The position numbers and the translations under genes were made by a program. A DNA stretch of 64,000 nt. Source: Halobellus rufus. GTDB lineage: Archaea; Halobacteriota; Halobacteria; Halobacteriales; Haloferacaceae. The notes below the pieces were generated by a model. That model was not told the origin of the DNA. It saw only the letters and a list, made by a program, of their open reading frames with translations, and searched no databases. Below, piece after piece: positions 46,613-56,325 of the stretch. The DNA is taken from contig NZ_BBJO01000009.1 in NCBI RefSeq assembly GCF_000739575.1, positions 124,001-188,000 of the forward strand, written 5' to 3'. Every line of letters starts with the position of its first letter. Position 1 is the stretch's first letter.

Positions 46613-47998
46613 ATGGTCGATGGCTTCCACACCCGGAGTCTGCACGCCGGTCAGGAGCCGGACGAGGCGACAGGCGCGCGAGCGCCGCCGCTCTACCAGA
46701 CGACGTCGTACGCCTTCGAGGACGCCGACCACGCCGCGGACCTCTACGCCCTCGCGGCCGACGGCGACGTCTACTCGCGGATCTCGAACCCGACGACGCG
46801 GATATTAGAAGACCGACTCGCGGCGCTGGAGGGCGGGGTCGGAGCGGTCGCAACCGCCTCGGGGATGGCCGCGCTCGACTCGGCGACGAGCATCCTCGCC
46901 AGCGCGGGCGACAACGTCGTCGCCTCGGCGGATATGTACGGCGGAACCGCGACCTACTTCAACAAGATGGCGACGCGCCGGGGCGTCGAAATCCGGGTTG
47001 TGGACACCCTCGATTACGAGGCGTTCGAGGAGGAGATCGACGAGGACACCGCGTTCGTCCACGTCGAGACGATCGCGAACCCGTCGCTGAAGACGCCCGA
47101 CTTCGAGCGCCTCGCGGACGTCGCCCACGGCAACGCCGCGCCGCTGGTCGTCGACAACACGTTCGCGACGCCGTACCTCTGCCGACCGATCGAGCACGGC
47201 GCGGACATCGTCTGGGAGTCGACGACGAAGTGGATCCACGGGTCGGGCACGACGATCGGCGGGATCCTCGTCGACGGGGGCACGTTCCCGTGGGAGCACG
47301 CCGACTACGACGAGCTCTCGGGGACGAACCCGGCCTTCGGGATCGACTTCGTCGAGCGCTACGGCGACGCCGCGTTCGCCAACGCGGCCCGCCAGCGCGC
47401 GCTCCGCACGCTCGGCAACCAGCAGTCGCCCTTCGACGCCTGGCAGACGATTCAGGGGCTGGAGACGCTGCCGCTCCGGATGGCCCGCCACTGCGAGAAC
47501 GCCCGCGCCGTCGCGGAGTTCCTCCGGGAGCACGACGACGTCGCGTGGGTCTCGTACCCGGGCTTCGAGTCGCACCCGACACACCAGAACGCCCAGCGGT
47601 ATCTGGGCTCCGAGGACGGTGAGAGTACTCCCCACAACCGCACCGGCAGGGCAGCCGACACCGGTGGAGCCCCCCACGGCGGAGAGTTCGGCGGAATGGT
47701 CACCTTCGGTCTCGCCGGAGGCTTCGAGGCGGCCAAGCGGACCTGCGAGGAGACCGAACTCGCCTCCTTCCTCGCGAACATCGGCGACGCGAAGACGCTC
47801 GTCATCCACCCGGCGTCGACGACACACGCCCAGCTCTCCGAGGAGGAACAGCGCGCGGCGGGGCTCTCCCCGGAGATGCTCCGGCTCTCGGTCGGGATCG
47901 AGGACGCCGACGACGTCATCGCCGATCTCGACCGCGCGATCACCGCGGCGGGCCGAAGCGTTTCGGGAACCGAGACCGAAGCGGGGGACGAGAAATGA
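46613..47998 (+). CDS. metY: O-acetylhomoserine sulfhydrylase MetY (paralogue 1)
   Basis: 461 residues, PLP enzyme of the Cys/Met family making homocysteine from O-acetylhomoserine and sulfide. Start [20 protein letters not shown] at 46613; PLP lysine in [10 protein letters not shown]. An insert of about 25 residues ([20 protein letters not shown]) is absent from paralogue 2. A TATA at GTTATAAG (46574-46581) precedes it. It overlaps metX by 4 nt, so the two steps are coupled. Confidence 0.92.
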   Translation: MVDGFHTRSLHAGQEPDEATGARAPPLYQTTSYAFEDADHAADLYALAADGDVYSRISNPTTRILEDRLAALEGGVGAVATASGMAALDSATSILASAGDNVVASADMYGGTATYFNKMATRRGVEIRVVDTLDYEAFEEEIDEDTAFVHVETIANPSLKTPDFERLADVAHGNAAPLVVDNTFATPYLCRPIEHGADIVWESTTKWIHGSGTTIGGILVDGGTFPWEHADYDELSGTNPAFGIDFVERYGDAAFANAARQRALRTLGNQQSPFDAWQTIQGLETLPLRMARHCENARAVAEFLREHDDVAWVSYPGFESHPTHQNAQRYLGSEDGESTPHNRTGRAADTGGAPHGGEFGGMVTFGLAGGFEAAKRTCEETELASFLANIGDAKTLVIHPASTTHAQLSEEEQRAAGLSPEMLRLSVGIEDADDVIADLDRAITAAGRSVSGTETEAGDEK

Positions 47999-49200
47999 AG
48001 ACCGACAGCGGGACCGTCGACCTCGGTCGATTCGACTTCGAGTCCGGCGACGAGATCGAGAACCTCGAAGTCGCCTACGAGTCCTACGGCGAGTTCGACG
48101 GCGAGAACGCGATCCTCGTCTGTCACGCGCTCACCGGCAGCCAGAACGTCGCGGGCTACGGCTCCGGGACGGCCGGGCAGGCGCGCGCGTGGTGGAACGA
48201 CATCGTCGGGCCCGGGAAGGCCATCGACACGAACGAGTACTACGTCGTCTGCGCCAACATCCCCGGGTCGTGCTACGGGACGTCGGGACCGTCGTCGGAG
48301 GATCCGGCGGGAGAGGTGTACGGCACCGACTTCCCGCCCGTCACGGTCGGCGACTGGACGCGCTCCCAACGGCTCCTCCTCGACGAACTCGGCGTCGGTC
48401 GCCTGCACGCCGTCGTCGGGGGGAGCGTCGGCGGAATGAACGCCCTCGACTGGGCGAAGCGCTACCCCGACGACGCCCGCCACGTCGTCTCCATCGCGGC
48501 GGCCGCCCGCCTCGACGCGCAGTGTCTCGCGCTCGACGCCATCGCGCGCCGCTCGATCACGACCGATCCGAACTGGAACGGCGGCGACTACTACGACAGC
48601 GAGGCGAAGCCGGACGACGGCCTCGCGCTCGCCCGCCAGATCGGGCACGTGATGTACCTCTCGAAGGCGTCGATGGAGCAGAAGTTCGGTCGCCGCGCCG
48701 CCGGCCGCGACGCGCGGCGGGACTCCTTCCCGTCGGACCCCGCCGCGGCGTTCTTCCCGTACCGCGACGTCGAGTCCTACCTCGACTACCAGGCGGAGAA
48801 GTTCGTCGAGCGCTTCGACGCCAACTCGTATCTGTACCTCACCCGCGCGATGGACGACTACGACCTCGCGGAGGGCTACGAGGACGACGCCCGCGCGCTC
48901 GCCGCCTTCGAGGGCGAGGCGCTCTTGCTCTCCTTCACGGGCGATTGGCACTTCACCACCGAGCAGTCCGAGTCGGTCGCGAGCGCCTTCCGCGCGAACG
49001 ACGCCCCCGTCGCCCACCACGTCATCGACTCCGACCACGGCCACGACGCGTTCCTCGTCGAACCCGAGAAGGTCGGCCCGCCGCTGCGGGACTTCCTCGA
49101 CTCGGGCGTGGAGGGGCGCGCCGTCCACGACACCGACGATCCCGACCCCGACACCGGCGAGGACTTCGCGCCGGTCCACGCGTCGCTGTTCAGTCAGTGA
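47995..49200 (+). CDS. metX: homoserine O-acetyltransferase MetX
   Basis: 401 residues, alpha/beta hydrolase. The nucleophile is in [12 protein letters not shown]; the C-terminal His is in [12 protein letters not shown]. It makes O-acetylhomoserine for MetY, whose ATGA overlap with this start fits. Full length, complete triad. Confidence 0.93.
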   Translation: MKTDSGTVDLGRFDFESGDEIENLEVAYESYGEFDGENAILVCHALTGSQNVAGYGSGTAGQARAWWNDIVGPGKAIDTNEYYVVCANIPGSCYGTSGPSSEDPAGEVYGTDFPPVTVGDWTRSQRLLLDELGVGRLHAVVGGSVGGMNALDWAKRYPDDARHVVSIAAAARLDAQCLALDAIARRSITTDPNWNGGDYYDSEAKPDDGLALARQIGHVMYLSKASMEQKFGRRAAGRDARRDSFPSDPAAAFFPYRDVESYLDYQAEKFVERFDANSYLYLTRAMDDYDLAEGYEDDARALAAFEGEALLLSFTGDWHFTTEQSESVASAFRANDAPVAHHVIDSDHGHDAFLVEPEKVGPPLRDFLDSGVEGRAVHDTDDPDPDTGEDFAPVHASLFSQ

Positions 49201-49247
49201 GCGATGAAACCCGAACACACTTTTCTCGCCCCCTCGTCCGGCCAGGT

Positions 49248-49661
49248 ATGACTCCCGCCGATCTCCTCTCTCGGCTCGTGGGCCTCGCCGCCGGGCTCGC
49301 GGGCGTCGTCCTCGCGTGGGTCGGGCTCTTCGTCCCGCTCGCGGTCGTCGACGGCGCACGCGGCGTCGACCTCCTCGCCCGCGGCGCGGTCGCGAACGTC
49401 GCCGTCGCCGGTGCCGTCGTCGGGATCGGGTTCCTGCTCGCGGGCTCGGCCGTCGCCCTCGATCGGGGCCGGACGCTCGCCGTCTCCGTCGGCGGCGTCG
49501 CGCTCGCCGCCGTCGCCGCGCTCCTCGCAGTCGGCGTCGACCCCGGAACCGTCCCGCCGACCGCCGCGGACGGCGTCGGCGTCTTCGGCGCGCTCGGCGT
49601 GGGCACCGTCGCGCTCGCGCTCGTTCTCGCGGGTGCGCGGATCGGGAACCGGACGGTCTGA
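49248..49661 (+). CDS. small membrane protein, unknown function
   Basis: 137 residues from the ATG at 49248 (MTPADLLSRLVGLAAGLAGV) with four hydrophobic helices and short loops (DGARGVDLLARG, DRGRTLAVSVGG, DPGTVPPTAADG). No known motif. 47 bp after metX in the same direction, so possibly in its operon. Confidence 0.65.
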   Translation: MTPADLLSRLVGLAAGLAGVVLAWVGLFVPLAVVDGARGVDLLARGAVANVAVAGAVVGIGFLLAGSAVALDRGRTLAVSVGGVALAAVAALLAVGVDPGTVPPTAADGVGVFGALGVGTVALALVLAGARIGNRTV

Positions 49662-49801
49662 GGGCTTCGCCTCTAGCGACCGGGGGTCCGATCCGGACGG
49701 ACCGGCGTCGCCGACGACGGACCCAGCCCACCGACGCGTCCGCGCTCGATCGTTCCCGGAGAGCTTTTTTCCGATGGCCTCCAGTGTCGAGACGTTCTAC
49801 C

Positions 49802-51016
49802 GTGTTCGATCCGCTGCTCATCGTCGGACTCGTCGTCGCCTGTTTCGTCGCGTACAACATCGGCGGCGCGACCACCGGGCCGGCGTTCGCCCCGGCGGTC
49901 GGAGCCGACATCGTGACCAAGACGGTCGCGGCCGCCCTGATGTCGGTGTTCTTTTTCGTCGGCGCGTGGACCATCGGCCGCCAGGTCGTCGACACGCTCG
50001 GGCAGGAACTCGTCACCGACCCGGCGGTGTTCACGCTGCTCTCGAGCATCGTCGTCCTGTTCTTCATCGGGGGCGCGCTGCTCGTGGGCAACGTCTTCGG
50101 CGTCCCCGCGTCGACGTCGATGACGGCGGTCGGGTCGATCGCGGGGCTCGGGGTCGCCGCCGGCGAACTCAACTGGGCGGTGATGGGCGAGATCGCCTCG
50201 TGGTGGATCGTCGCGCCGATCATCGGCTTTTGGGTCTCCGGCGTGATCGGTCGGTACTTCTATCAGGACATCGTGCGGGCGATCGCGATCGACCGCGGCG
50301 ACGGCTCGCTCGTCGCCCTCGATCGGTCCGGCCGGATCCCGAGGCCGGTGATCGGCGAGGGAACCGAGCGCCGCGAGTTCGTCGGCGCCGTGCTCGTCGT
50401 CACGATCAGCTGTCTGATGGCGTTCAGCTCCGGGACGAGCAACATCGCCAACGCAATCGCGCCGCTGGTCGGCAGCGGCGCGCTGGAGATGAGCCCCGGA
50501 ATCGTCATCGGCTCCGCGGCCGTCGCCGTCGGCGCGTTCACCATCGCTCGGCGGACGATGGAGACGCTCGGCAACGACATCACCCAGCTACCGATGACCG
50601 CGGCCATCGTCGTCGCGGTCGTGAGTTCTACGATCGTGATCGCGCTCTCGGCGATCGGCGTGCCGGCCAGTTTCGTCGTGATCGCGACGATGAGCATCGT
50701 CGGCCTCGGCTGGGGCCGGGCGACCCGGACGACCACGCTCGACGAGGGCGTTCGCGGCAAGGAGACGCCGCGGGTCTCCGTCGGCGCGCTCACCGCCGAC
50801 GAGTCCGCGCCGACGGTCGGAAATCCGGGGTCGCCGGACGACGTCCCGAAGCAGCGGATCGGCGAGGGCTCTCCCGAGGACATCCCGCGGGCGTCTGATC
50901 TCTTCGACCCGGAGACGACGATGCGCGTCATCGTGATGCAGAACGTCGTGCCGGTCATCGCGACCGTCGGCTCCTACGGCAGCTTCCGCGTGTTGTTCGC
51001 GCTGGGCGTCCTCTGA
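49802..51016 (+). CDS. inorganic phosphate transporter, PiT family
   Basis: 404 residues from the GTG at 49802. Two PiT repeats: VAYNIGGATTGPAFAPAVGA and MAFSSGTSNIANAIAPLVG, with about ten helices and a hydrophilic loop near residues 310-370. Phosphate/cation symport. A TATA-like CTTTTTTC starts 39 nt upstream. The GTG is chosen because the upstream ATG at 49773 is in another frame. The short loop after residue 310 is Pro/Asp-rich. Confidence 0.88.
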   Translation: MFDPLLIVGLVVACFVAYNIGGATTGPAFAPAVGADIVTKTVAAALMSVFFFVGAWTIGRQVVDTLGQELVTDPAVFTLLSSIVVLFFIGGALLVGNVFGVPASTSMTAVGSIAGLGVAAGELNWAVMGEIASWWIVAPIIGFWVSGVIGRYFYQDIVRAIAIDRGDGSLVALDRSGRIPRPVIGEGTERREFVGAVLVVTISCLMAFSSGTSNIANAIAPLVGSGALEMSPGIVIGSAAVAVGAFTIARRTMETLGNDITQLPMTAAIVVAVVSSTIVIALSAIGVPASFVVIATMSIVGLGWGRATRTTTLDEGVRGKETPRVSVGALTADESAPTVGNPGSPDDVPKQRIGEGSPEDIPRASDLFDPETTMRVIVMQNVVPVIATVGSYGSFRVLFALGVL

Positions 51017-51073
51017 CGCGGCAAATAATACCGGGTCTAAAGCTTTACCTCCCGCACGGGACAAGCGGGGTAT

Positions 51074-52372
51074 ATGGCAGACGACGACAAGCCGCTCGGA
51101 TTCGGGACGCGGAGCCTTCACGCGGGACAGGAGCCGGATCCGGCGACCGGCGCGCGCGCACCGCCCATCTACCAGACGACCTCGTACGTCTTCGACGACG
51201 CCGACGACGCCGCGGGGCAGTTCGCACTGGAGAAGGAGGGGTTCATCTACAGCCGACTGATGAACCCGACGGTCGCGACGCTGCAGGAGCGCCTCGCCTC
51301 GCTCGAAGGCGGAATCGGCGCGGCCGCGACCGCCTCGGGGATGGCCGCGCTCGACCTCGCGACCTTCCTGCTCGCGAGCGCGGGCGACAACATCGTCACG
51401 GCGTCGTCGCTGTACGGCGGCACCTACACCTACTTCACGCACACCGTCGAGCGTCGCGGGATCACGACCAAGTTCGTCGACACTCTCGATTACGACGCGT
51501 ACGAGGAAGCCATCGACGAGGACACCGCCTACGTCCACCTCGAAACGATCGGCAACCCCGCCCTGGTCACGCCGGACATCGAGCGGATCGCCGACATCGC
51601 CCACGACCACGACGTGCCGCTGCTCGTCGACAACACGTTCGCGACGCCGTACCTCTGTCGACCGATCGAACACGGCGCGGACCTCGTGTGGAACTCCACC
51701 ACGAAGTGGATCCACGGCGCGGGGACGACCATCGGCGGCATCCTCGTCGACGGGGGCTCTTTCCCGTGGGCCGAGAACGCCGAGAAGTACCCCGAGATCG
51801 GCGCGTCGAACCCGGCCTACCACGGCGTCAACTTCGCCGAGCGCTTCGGCGACGCGGCGTTCACGTACGCCGCCATCGCCCGCGGCCTGCGCGACCTCGG
51901 GAACGCGCAGTCGCCGTTCGACGCGTGGAACACCATCGAGAAACTGGAGTCGCTGCCGATGCGGATGGAGCGGCACTGCGAGAACGCGCAGGCGGTCGCG
52001 GAGTTCCTCGAGGACCACGACGCCGTCTCGTGGGTCAACTACCCCGGGCTGGAGAGCCACGAGACCCACGAGGAAGCCAGCGAGTACCTCGACGGCGGCT
52101 ACGGCGGGATGATCACGTTCGGGCTCGCGGCCGGCTACGAGGCCGCCCGCGACACCGTCAACAACGTCGAACTCGCCTCGCTGCTCGCGAACGTCGGCGA
52201 CGCGAAGACGCTCGTGATCCACCCCGCGTCGACGACGCACCAACAGCTCACCGAGGAGGAACAGGCGGCCGCTGGGGTCACTCCAGATATGGTACGCCTG
52301 TCGGTCGGCATCGAGGACGTCGACGACGTCATCGCCGATCTGGAGCAGGCGATCGAGTCGGCGACGAACTGA
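51074..52372 (+). CDS. metY: O-acetylhomoserine sulfhydrylase MetY (paralogue 2)
   Basis: 432 residues, clearly a close relative of paralogue 1 (the same [20 protein letters not shown] and [10 protein letters not shown]), but lacking its insert. The start is at 51074. It stands apart from metX, with its own promoter region. It may serve a different sulfur or cysteine role, or be a back-up copy; the difference cannot be read from sequence. Confidence 0.9.
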   Translation: MADDDKPLGFGTRSLHAGQEPDPATGARAPPIYQTTSYVFDDADDAAGQFALEKEGFIYSRLMNPTVATLQERLASLEGGIGAAATASGMAALDLATFLLASAGDNIVTASSLYGGTYTYFTHTVERRGITTKFVDTLDYDAYEEAIDEDTAYVHLETIGNPALVTPDIERIADIAHDHDVPLLVDNTFATPYLCRPIEHGADLVWNSTTKWIHGAGTTIGGILVDGGSFPWAENAEKYPEIGASNPAYHGVNFAERFGDAAFTYAAIARGLRDLGNAQSPFDAWNTIEKLESLPMRMERHCENAQAVAEFLEDHDAVSWVNYPGLESHETHEEASEYLDGGYGGMITFGLAAGYEAARDTVNNVELASLLANVGDAKTLVIHPASTTHQQLTEEEQAAAGVTPDMVRLSVGIEDVDDVIADLEQAIESATN

Positions 52373-52384
52373 TCGACCCGGCCT

Positions 52385-52399
52385 GAGGCGCGACGCCTC
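52385..52399 (+). terminator. hairpin after metY paralogue 2
   Basis: GAGGCG-CGA-CGCCTC, 12 bp after the stop, followed by CTTTC. A plausible transcript end. The gap to the ferredoxin shows nothing more. Confidence 0.4.
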
Positions 52400-52513
52400 G
52401 ACTATCTTTCACGTTCTGGACGCTACAAAACCGAACAGTTACGCGGTTTCAGTCGCCTCTCGAAGAAAACTGAACAGCAAAGTCTAATGGGTAGGCACAC
52501 AAACCATCTGCTG

Positions 52514-52903
52514 ATGCCTACCGTAGAATACCTCAACTACGAAGTGCTGGACGACCAGGGCTGGGACATGGACGACGACGACCTCTTCGAGAAGGCCGCT
52601 GACGCCGGGCTGGACGACGAGGACTACGGTTCCCTCGAAGTCAACCAGGGCGAGTACATCCTCGAAGCCGCGGAGGCGCAGGGCTACGACTGGCCCTTCT
52701 CCTGCCGCGCAGGTGCCTGTGCGAACTGCGCGGCCATCCTCAAAGAGGGCGAGATCGACATGGACATGCAGCAGATCCTCTCCGACGAGGAGGTCTCGGA
52801 GAAGAACGTCCGCCTGACCTGCATCGGTTCGCCCGCCGCCGACGAGGTCAAGATCGTCTACAACGCGAAGCACCTGGATTACCTCCAGAACCGCGTCATC
52901 TAA
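52514..52903 (+). CDS. fer: halophilic [2Fe-2S] ferredoxin
   Basis: 129 residues from the ATG at 52514 ([20 protein letters not shown]). Four iron cysteines in [13 protein letters not shown] and LTCIGSP. The acidic N-terminal insert (residues 8-42) is the hallmark of haloarchaeal ferredoxins. Electron carrier for 2-oxoacid oxidoreductases, cytosolic. A CTTTTTCTC T-run at about 52960 may end the transcript. Confidence 0.95.
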   Translation: MPTVEYLNYEVLDDQGWDMDDDDLFEKAADAGLDDEDYGSLEVNQGEYILEAAEAQGYDWPFSCRAGACANCAAILKEGEIDMDMQQILSDEEVSEKNVRLTCIGSPAADEVKIVYNAKHLDYLQNRVI

Positions 52904-53023
52904 CGACCGGCGTTCGCTGACCGCGCTGTTCGCGACGTACGGATTTCCGCACGGTCGCTTTTTCTCGGGATCTCGGTACTGACTGTAGAACGATTGCGTA
53001 GACGCGGGGCCGCGAGACCTCGT

Positions 53024-53227
53024 CTACAGCGACTGCACGTCCTCGCTCGTCACCACCCGGTCGTCGGGGAGACGCGCGATGCAGTCGTGACACAGGAAGA
53101 ACTCGCCGCCGTCGTCGAGTTCGAGCGTCATCCCGCCCGACGACTCCGCCTCGAACGACCAGAAATCCCCGATGCCGCCGGCGATCCGAACCGACCGACC
53201 GCACCCGTCGCAGGGTTCACTCGTCAT
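53024..53227 (-). CDS. small zinc-ribbon protein
   Basis: 67 residues from the ATG at 53227. Two CxxC pairs, CDGCGRSVR and CHDCIAR, are separated by about 40 residues with WSFEAESSGGMTLELDDGGE. A haloarchaeal CPxCG-type zinc finger of unknown target. Divergent from the YkgJ gene, 87 bp between starts. Confidence 0.75.
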   Translation of the reverse strand: MTSEPCDGCGRSVRIAGGIGDFWSFEAESSGGMTLELDDGGEFFLCHDCIARLPDDRVVTSEDVQSL

Positions 53228-53314
53228 ACCGGGAAACGGTGTGCGAGGTAGATACGTCCTGCGGCGTCGACCTCGCCGCACGATTCTTATCGTGGGACAC
53301 CGTAGCACTTGTCA

Positions 53315-54229
53315 ATGAACGTGAACTGCGAGGGGTGTGCCGGCTGCTGCATCGACTGGCGGCCGCTCGCGGACTCGCCCTCCGATCACGAGCGACGGGG
53401 ACCCGGGAAACCCCTCGACGGCGCTTACAACTTCGTCCCGCTGACGCGCGACGAGGTGGCCCGATTCGTCGAACGCGGCCTCGGGGACGTCCTGACGCCG
53501 CGGGTCTGGCGCGTCGAGGAGGACGCGCCGGGCGTAGTCGTCGACGGCGTTCGACTCGCCGCGCTCGACGGTCGACCCGCGTTCTTCGTCGGCCTCCGGA
53601 AGCCCCCGAAGCCCGTCGCGCCGTTCGAGACCGAAACGCGCTGGCTGCGCACGTGCGCCTTTCTGGACCCCGAGACGCTGCAGTGTCGCATCCACGGCTC
53701 GAAGCGCTACCCCACCGAGTGTGCGACGTATCCGAGCCACCACCTCGACCTCGGCGTCGAGACCGAGTGCGAGCGGGTCGAAGCCGAACACGGCGGCGAG
53801 CGCCTCCTCGAGGACACGCCCGAGGGAGACAGCGACGGATTGCTGCTCGGCCCGCAGGCGGTCGGCGCGAAACTCTTCGGCTATCCGGACCCCGACGACC
53901 TCGCGGGCGTCGTCGACCGGATGCGACGCGGGACGCTGACGGACACCGACCGAGCGGCGTTCGTCGGCGTCGCCGCGGGGTCGCACCCCGGATCGCTCGC
54001 GGTGAACGACGAGCGCGCCGCGACGGCGACCGCAGCGGTCCTCGACGCCGACTCGTGGGCCGGTCAAGCGATCGACACGTGGACCGAAGCGGCCGGGGAC
54101 GACGGGGAACTCGCGGCAGATCCGCCGCTCGCGGCGACCGTCGAAGTCGCGCGCGGGGCCCCCGAGACGCCCGGGTGGGACGCGGTCGGCGACGGCCCCG
54201 CCGCTGGCTCCGACCCCGAGAACCGTTAA
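53315..54229 (+). CDS. YkgJ-family cysteine-cluster protein
   Basis: 304 residues from the ATG at 53315 (MNVNCEGCAGCCIDWRPLAD). The cluster cysteines are in CEGCAGCC, TCAFLDPETLQCRIHG and CATYPSHH, as in YkgJ/UPF0153. They are thought to bind iron or zinc; the function is unknown. The C-terminal half is alanine/acid-rich. Confidence 0.85.
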   Translation: MNVNCEGCAGCCIDWRPLADSPSDHERRGPGKPLDGAYNFVPLTRDEVARFVERGLGDVLTPRVWRVEEDAPGVVVDGVRLAALDGRPAFFVGLRKPPKPVAPFETETRWLRTCAFLDPETLQCRIHGSKRYPTECATYPSHHLDLGVETECERVEAEHGGERLLEDTPEGDSDGLLLGPQAVGAKLFGYPDPDDLAGVVDRMRRGTLTDTDRAAFVGVAAGSHPGSLAVNDERAATATAAVLDADSWAGQAIDTWTEAAGDDGELAADPPLAATVEVARGAPETPGWDAVGDGPAAGSDPENR

Positions 54230-54253
54230 CCCGCTTCGGACCCAACTCCGAGT

Positions 54254-55279
54254 ATGAAAGTACTCGTGACAGGGGCGACGGGGTTCGTCGGGAGCCGGCT
54301 CGTCCCCGCGCTCGACGCGGCCGGCCACGACGTGACCGCGCTCGTTCGCGACGCCGCGCGGTACGAGCCGCCGTCGTCGTCCGTTCGGGTCGTCGAGGGC
54401 GACCTCCTCGAGCCCGGCAGCTTCGACGCCGCGCTCGACGTCGACGCCGCGTACTACCTCGTTCACTCGATGCGCTCGGGTCCGGACTTCGAGGACCGAG
54501 ACAGGCGCGCGGCCGAGAACTTCGCCGACGCCGCCTCGGAAGCGGGCGTCGAGCGCGTCGGTTACCTCGGCGGACTCGGCGAGGACCGCGACAGACTCTC
54601 CGAGCACCTCCGGTCTCGGCGGGAGGTCGAGCGCGTCCTCAGCGAGGGGACGTACGCGCTCACGACCCTGCGCGCGGCGATCCTGATCGGCGCTGGATCG
54701 GCGAGCTTCGAGATGATCGTCCAGTTGGCGTCGCGGCTGCCGGTGATGGTGACGCCCCGGTGGGTCGAGACGCCCTGCCAGCCGATCTTCGTCGACGACG
54801 CGATCGACTACCTCGTCGGCGTCCTCGACGTCCCGGAGACGGCGGGCGAGACCTACGAGATCGGCGGTCCCGACGTGCTGACGTACCGCGAGATCCTGAC
54901 TCGCGTCGGCCGCATCCGCGGGCACGAGCCGAGGATCGTTCCGGTGCCGATCCTCTCGCCGAAGATCTCCTCGCTGTGGATCGGACTCGTCACCGACGTC
55001 CCCGCCGCGGTCGCGCGGCCGCTGATCGAGGGGCTGAAAAACCCCGTCGTGGTGCGCGATCACCGGATCGAGTCCCTGATCGACGTCGACTCGACACAGT
55101 TCGACGAGGCCGTCCGGCGGGCCCTCGACGACGGACGCGGCGAGGACGTCGGAGGCGACGGACGCTCCCGGCACGGAGAGGGGACTTCCGACGGGACTGC
55201 GGCCGGGGTATCGGAGGGCCCCGCAGCCGACGAGTCCCCGAACCGTCCCGCGGCCTCGGAGGGGAGTTCCGACCGCTGA
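54254..55279 (+). CDS. NAD(P)-binding SDR protein, NmrA/NDUFA9-like
   Basis: 341 residues: Rossmann loop VLVTGATGFVGSRLVPALDA, then YYLVHSMRSGPDFED, GYLGGLGEDRD and FVDDAIDYLVGVLDVPETAG. An atypical SDR of the complex-I chaperone/UDP-sugar type. The last 50 residues are a disordered Gly/Ser/Asp-rich tail. It shares one base with the next gene's ATG (TGATG at 55277). Confidence 0.85.
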   Translation: MKVLVTGATGFVGSRLVPALDAAGHDVTALVRDAARYEPPSSSVRVVEGDLLEPGSFDAALDVDAAYYLVHSMRSGPDFEDRDRRAAENFADAASEAGVERVGYLGGLGEDRDRLSEHLRSRREVERVLSEGTYALTTLRAAILIGAGSASFEMIVQLASRLPVMVTPRWVETPCQPIFVDDAIDYLVGVLDVPETAGETYEIGGPDVLTYREILTRVGRIRGHEPRIVPVPILSPKISSLWIGLVTDVPAAVARPLIEGLKNPVVVRDHRIESLIDVDSTQFDEAVRRALDDGRGEDVGGDGRSRHGEGTSDGTAAGVSEGPAADESPNRPAASEGSSDR

Positions 55280-56001
55280 TGGCCCGTCTCCCGCCCCGCT
55301 ATGAGTCCGACGTCGAACTGTACGGCGACACGTGGGTCTACGAGAGCATCGTGGGGGCGATCCCCGGACTCGACCTCTCGGACGGGCAGGCGATGGCGGT
55401 GCAACTGCTGCTGTTCGAGACGGCGGTGCTCCTCTCGGCGTGGGCCTACGACCTCTGGTCCGCCGCGCTGCCGGGAACTGTCGCCGTCGCCGTCGCGGCC
55501 GCCGGAAGCGGCGTGATGCGACAGTTCGGTCGCGGGACGAGAAAGCTCGACCTCCCGGAGCCGTACCGCCGCCTGCTGTTCGGGTCGAGCATCGAGACCG
55601 TCCTCGGCATCCTCGCGTTCGTCGGCCTCGTGACGCACCTGTTCGTGTTCGACCCGCGCGTCGCCGAGGTCTCGCTTCTCGACTCGCTGTTCGGCCCGGA
55701 GCCGCCGGTCCCGGTCGTCTTCCTGACGCTTCTCATCCTCTGGGACCTCTGTTACCGCATCGGCACCTCGTGGTGGGCGGCGGTCGTCGCGCTGTGGCGC
55801 TCGTGGCGATACGAGTTCGACGCCGAGACGGTCCGACGGCTCCGTCGGTTGGACGCGCTCAACGTCCTCTTCGGACTGACGCAACTCGGGATGGTCCCGT
55901 TCGTCGTCGACCAGCCCGTGCTCCTGGTCGCCGTCGCCGGTCACGTCGTCGCGGTGACTGTCGTCTCGCTGGCGGCGATGGCGACGCTTTCGGTCCGGTG
56001 A
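55279..56001 (+). CDS. haloarchaeal membrane protein, unknown function
   Basis: 240 residues from the ATG at 55279, overlapping the preceding stop by one base. A soluble head (MARLPPRYESDVELYGDTWV) and about six helices (VQLLLFETAVLLSAWAYDLW, VLGILAFVGLVTHLFVF, VVFLTLLILWDLCYRIG). No known catalytic site. Co-translated with the SDR gene. Confidence 0.75.
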   Translation: MARLPPRYESDVELYGDTWVYESIVGAIPGLDLSDGQAMAVQLLLFETAVLLSAWAYDLWSAALPGTVAVAVAAAGSGVMRQFGRGTRKLDLPEPYRRLLFGSSIETVLGILAFVGLVTHLFVFDPRVAEVSLLDSLFGPEPPVPVVFLTLLILWDLCYRIGTSWWAAVVALWRSWRYEFDAETVRRLRRLDALNVLFGLTQLGMVPFVVDQPVLLVAVAGHVVAVTVVSLAAMATLSVR

Positions 56002-56020
56002 TCGGGAAGCGCGAAAAGAG

Positions 56021-56194
56021 CTACTCGCCCTGCAGCTGCTTGAACTGGTCGAGGAGCGCCTCCGTCGAGTCGCCGGAGTCGTACTCGATAGACCCTCGAT
56101 ACACCGTCCGATCGTCCGAGAAGTCCGTATCGACTGTCCCGTTCTTCCGCTCGCGACGCTCGTGTTCGTCGTCGTCGTATGCGCCCATCGACAT
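56021..56194 (-). CDS. DUF5786 family protein
   Basis: 57 residues from the ATG at 56194 (MSMGAYDDDEHERRERKNGT). Acidic, with the family end YDSGDSTEALLDQFKQLQGE. Haloarchaea only, function unknown. Too short for the usual gene cut-off. Confidence 0.85.
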   Translation of the reverse strand: MSMGAYDDDEHERRERKNGTVDTDFSDDRTVYRGSIEYDSGDSTEALLDQFKQLQGE

Positions 56195-56325
56195 GGTACG
56201 TCCTACCGTGTGAGTGGTACCCACATATATGTATCGCCGTTTTCACCATTGATACTCCTCGCGCGGCTGAGGTGTAGCGTCGCCTCGTCCGACAGTATAA
56301 ACCCGACGGGGCGCAACTGCCACGT

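Noticed and set aside
49773-49801. ATG at 49773 as the PiT start
   Set aside because: It is in a different frame from the transporter; the in-frame GTG at 49802 gives a normal N-terminus. A further lost base here was considered but nothing requires it.
47452-50223. 923-codon open frame on the minus strand across metY/metX
   Set aside because: It lies antisense to genes with clear catalytic motifs; such long frames arise from G/C-rich third positions. Its translation is Arg/Ser-rich with no family pattern.
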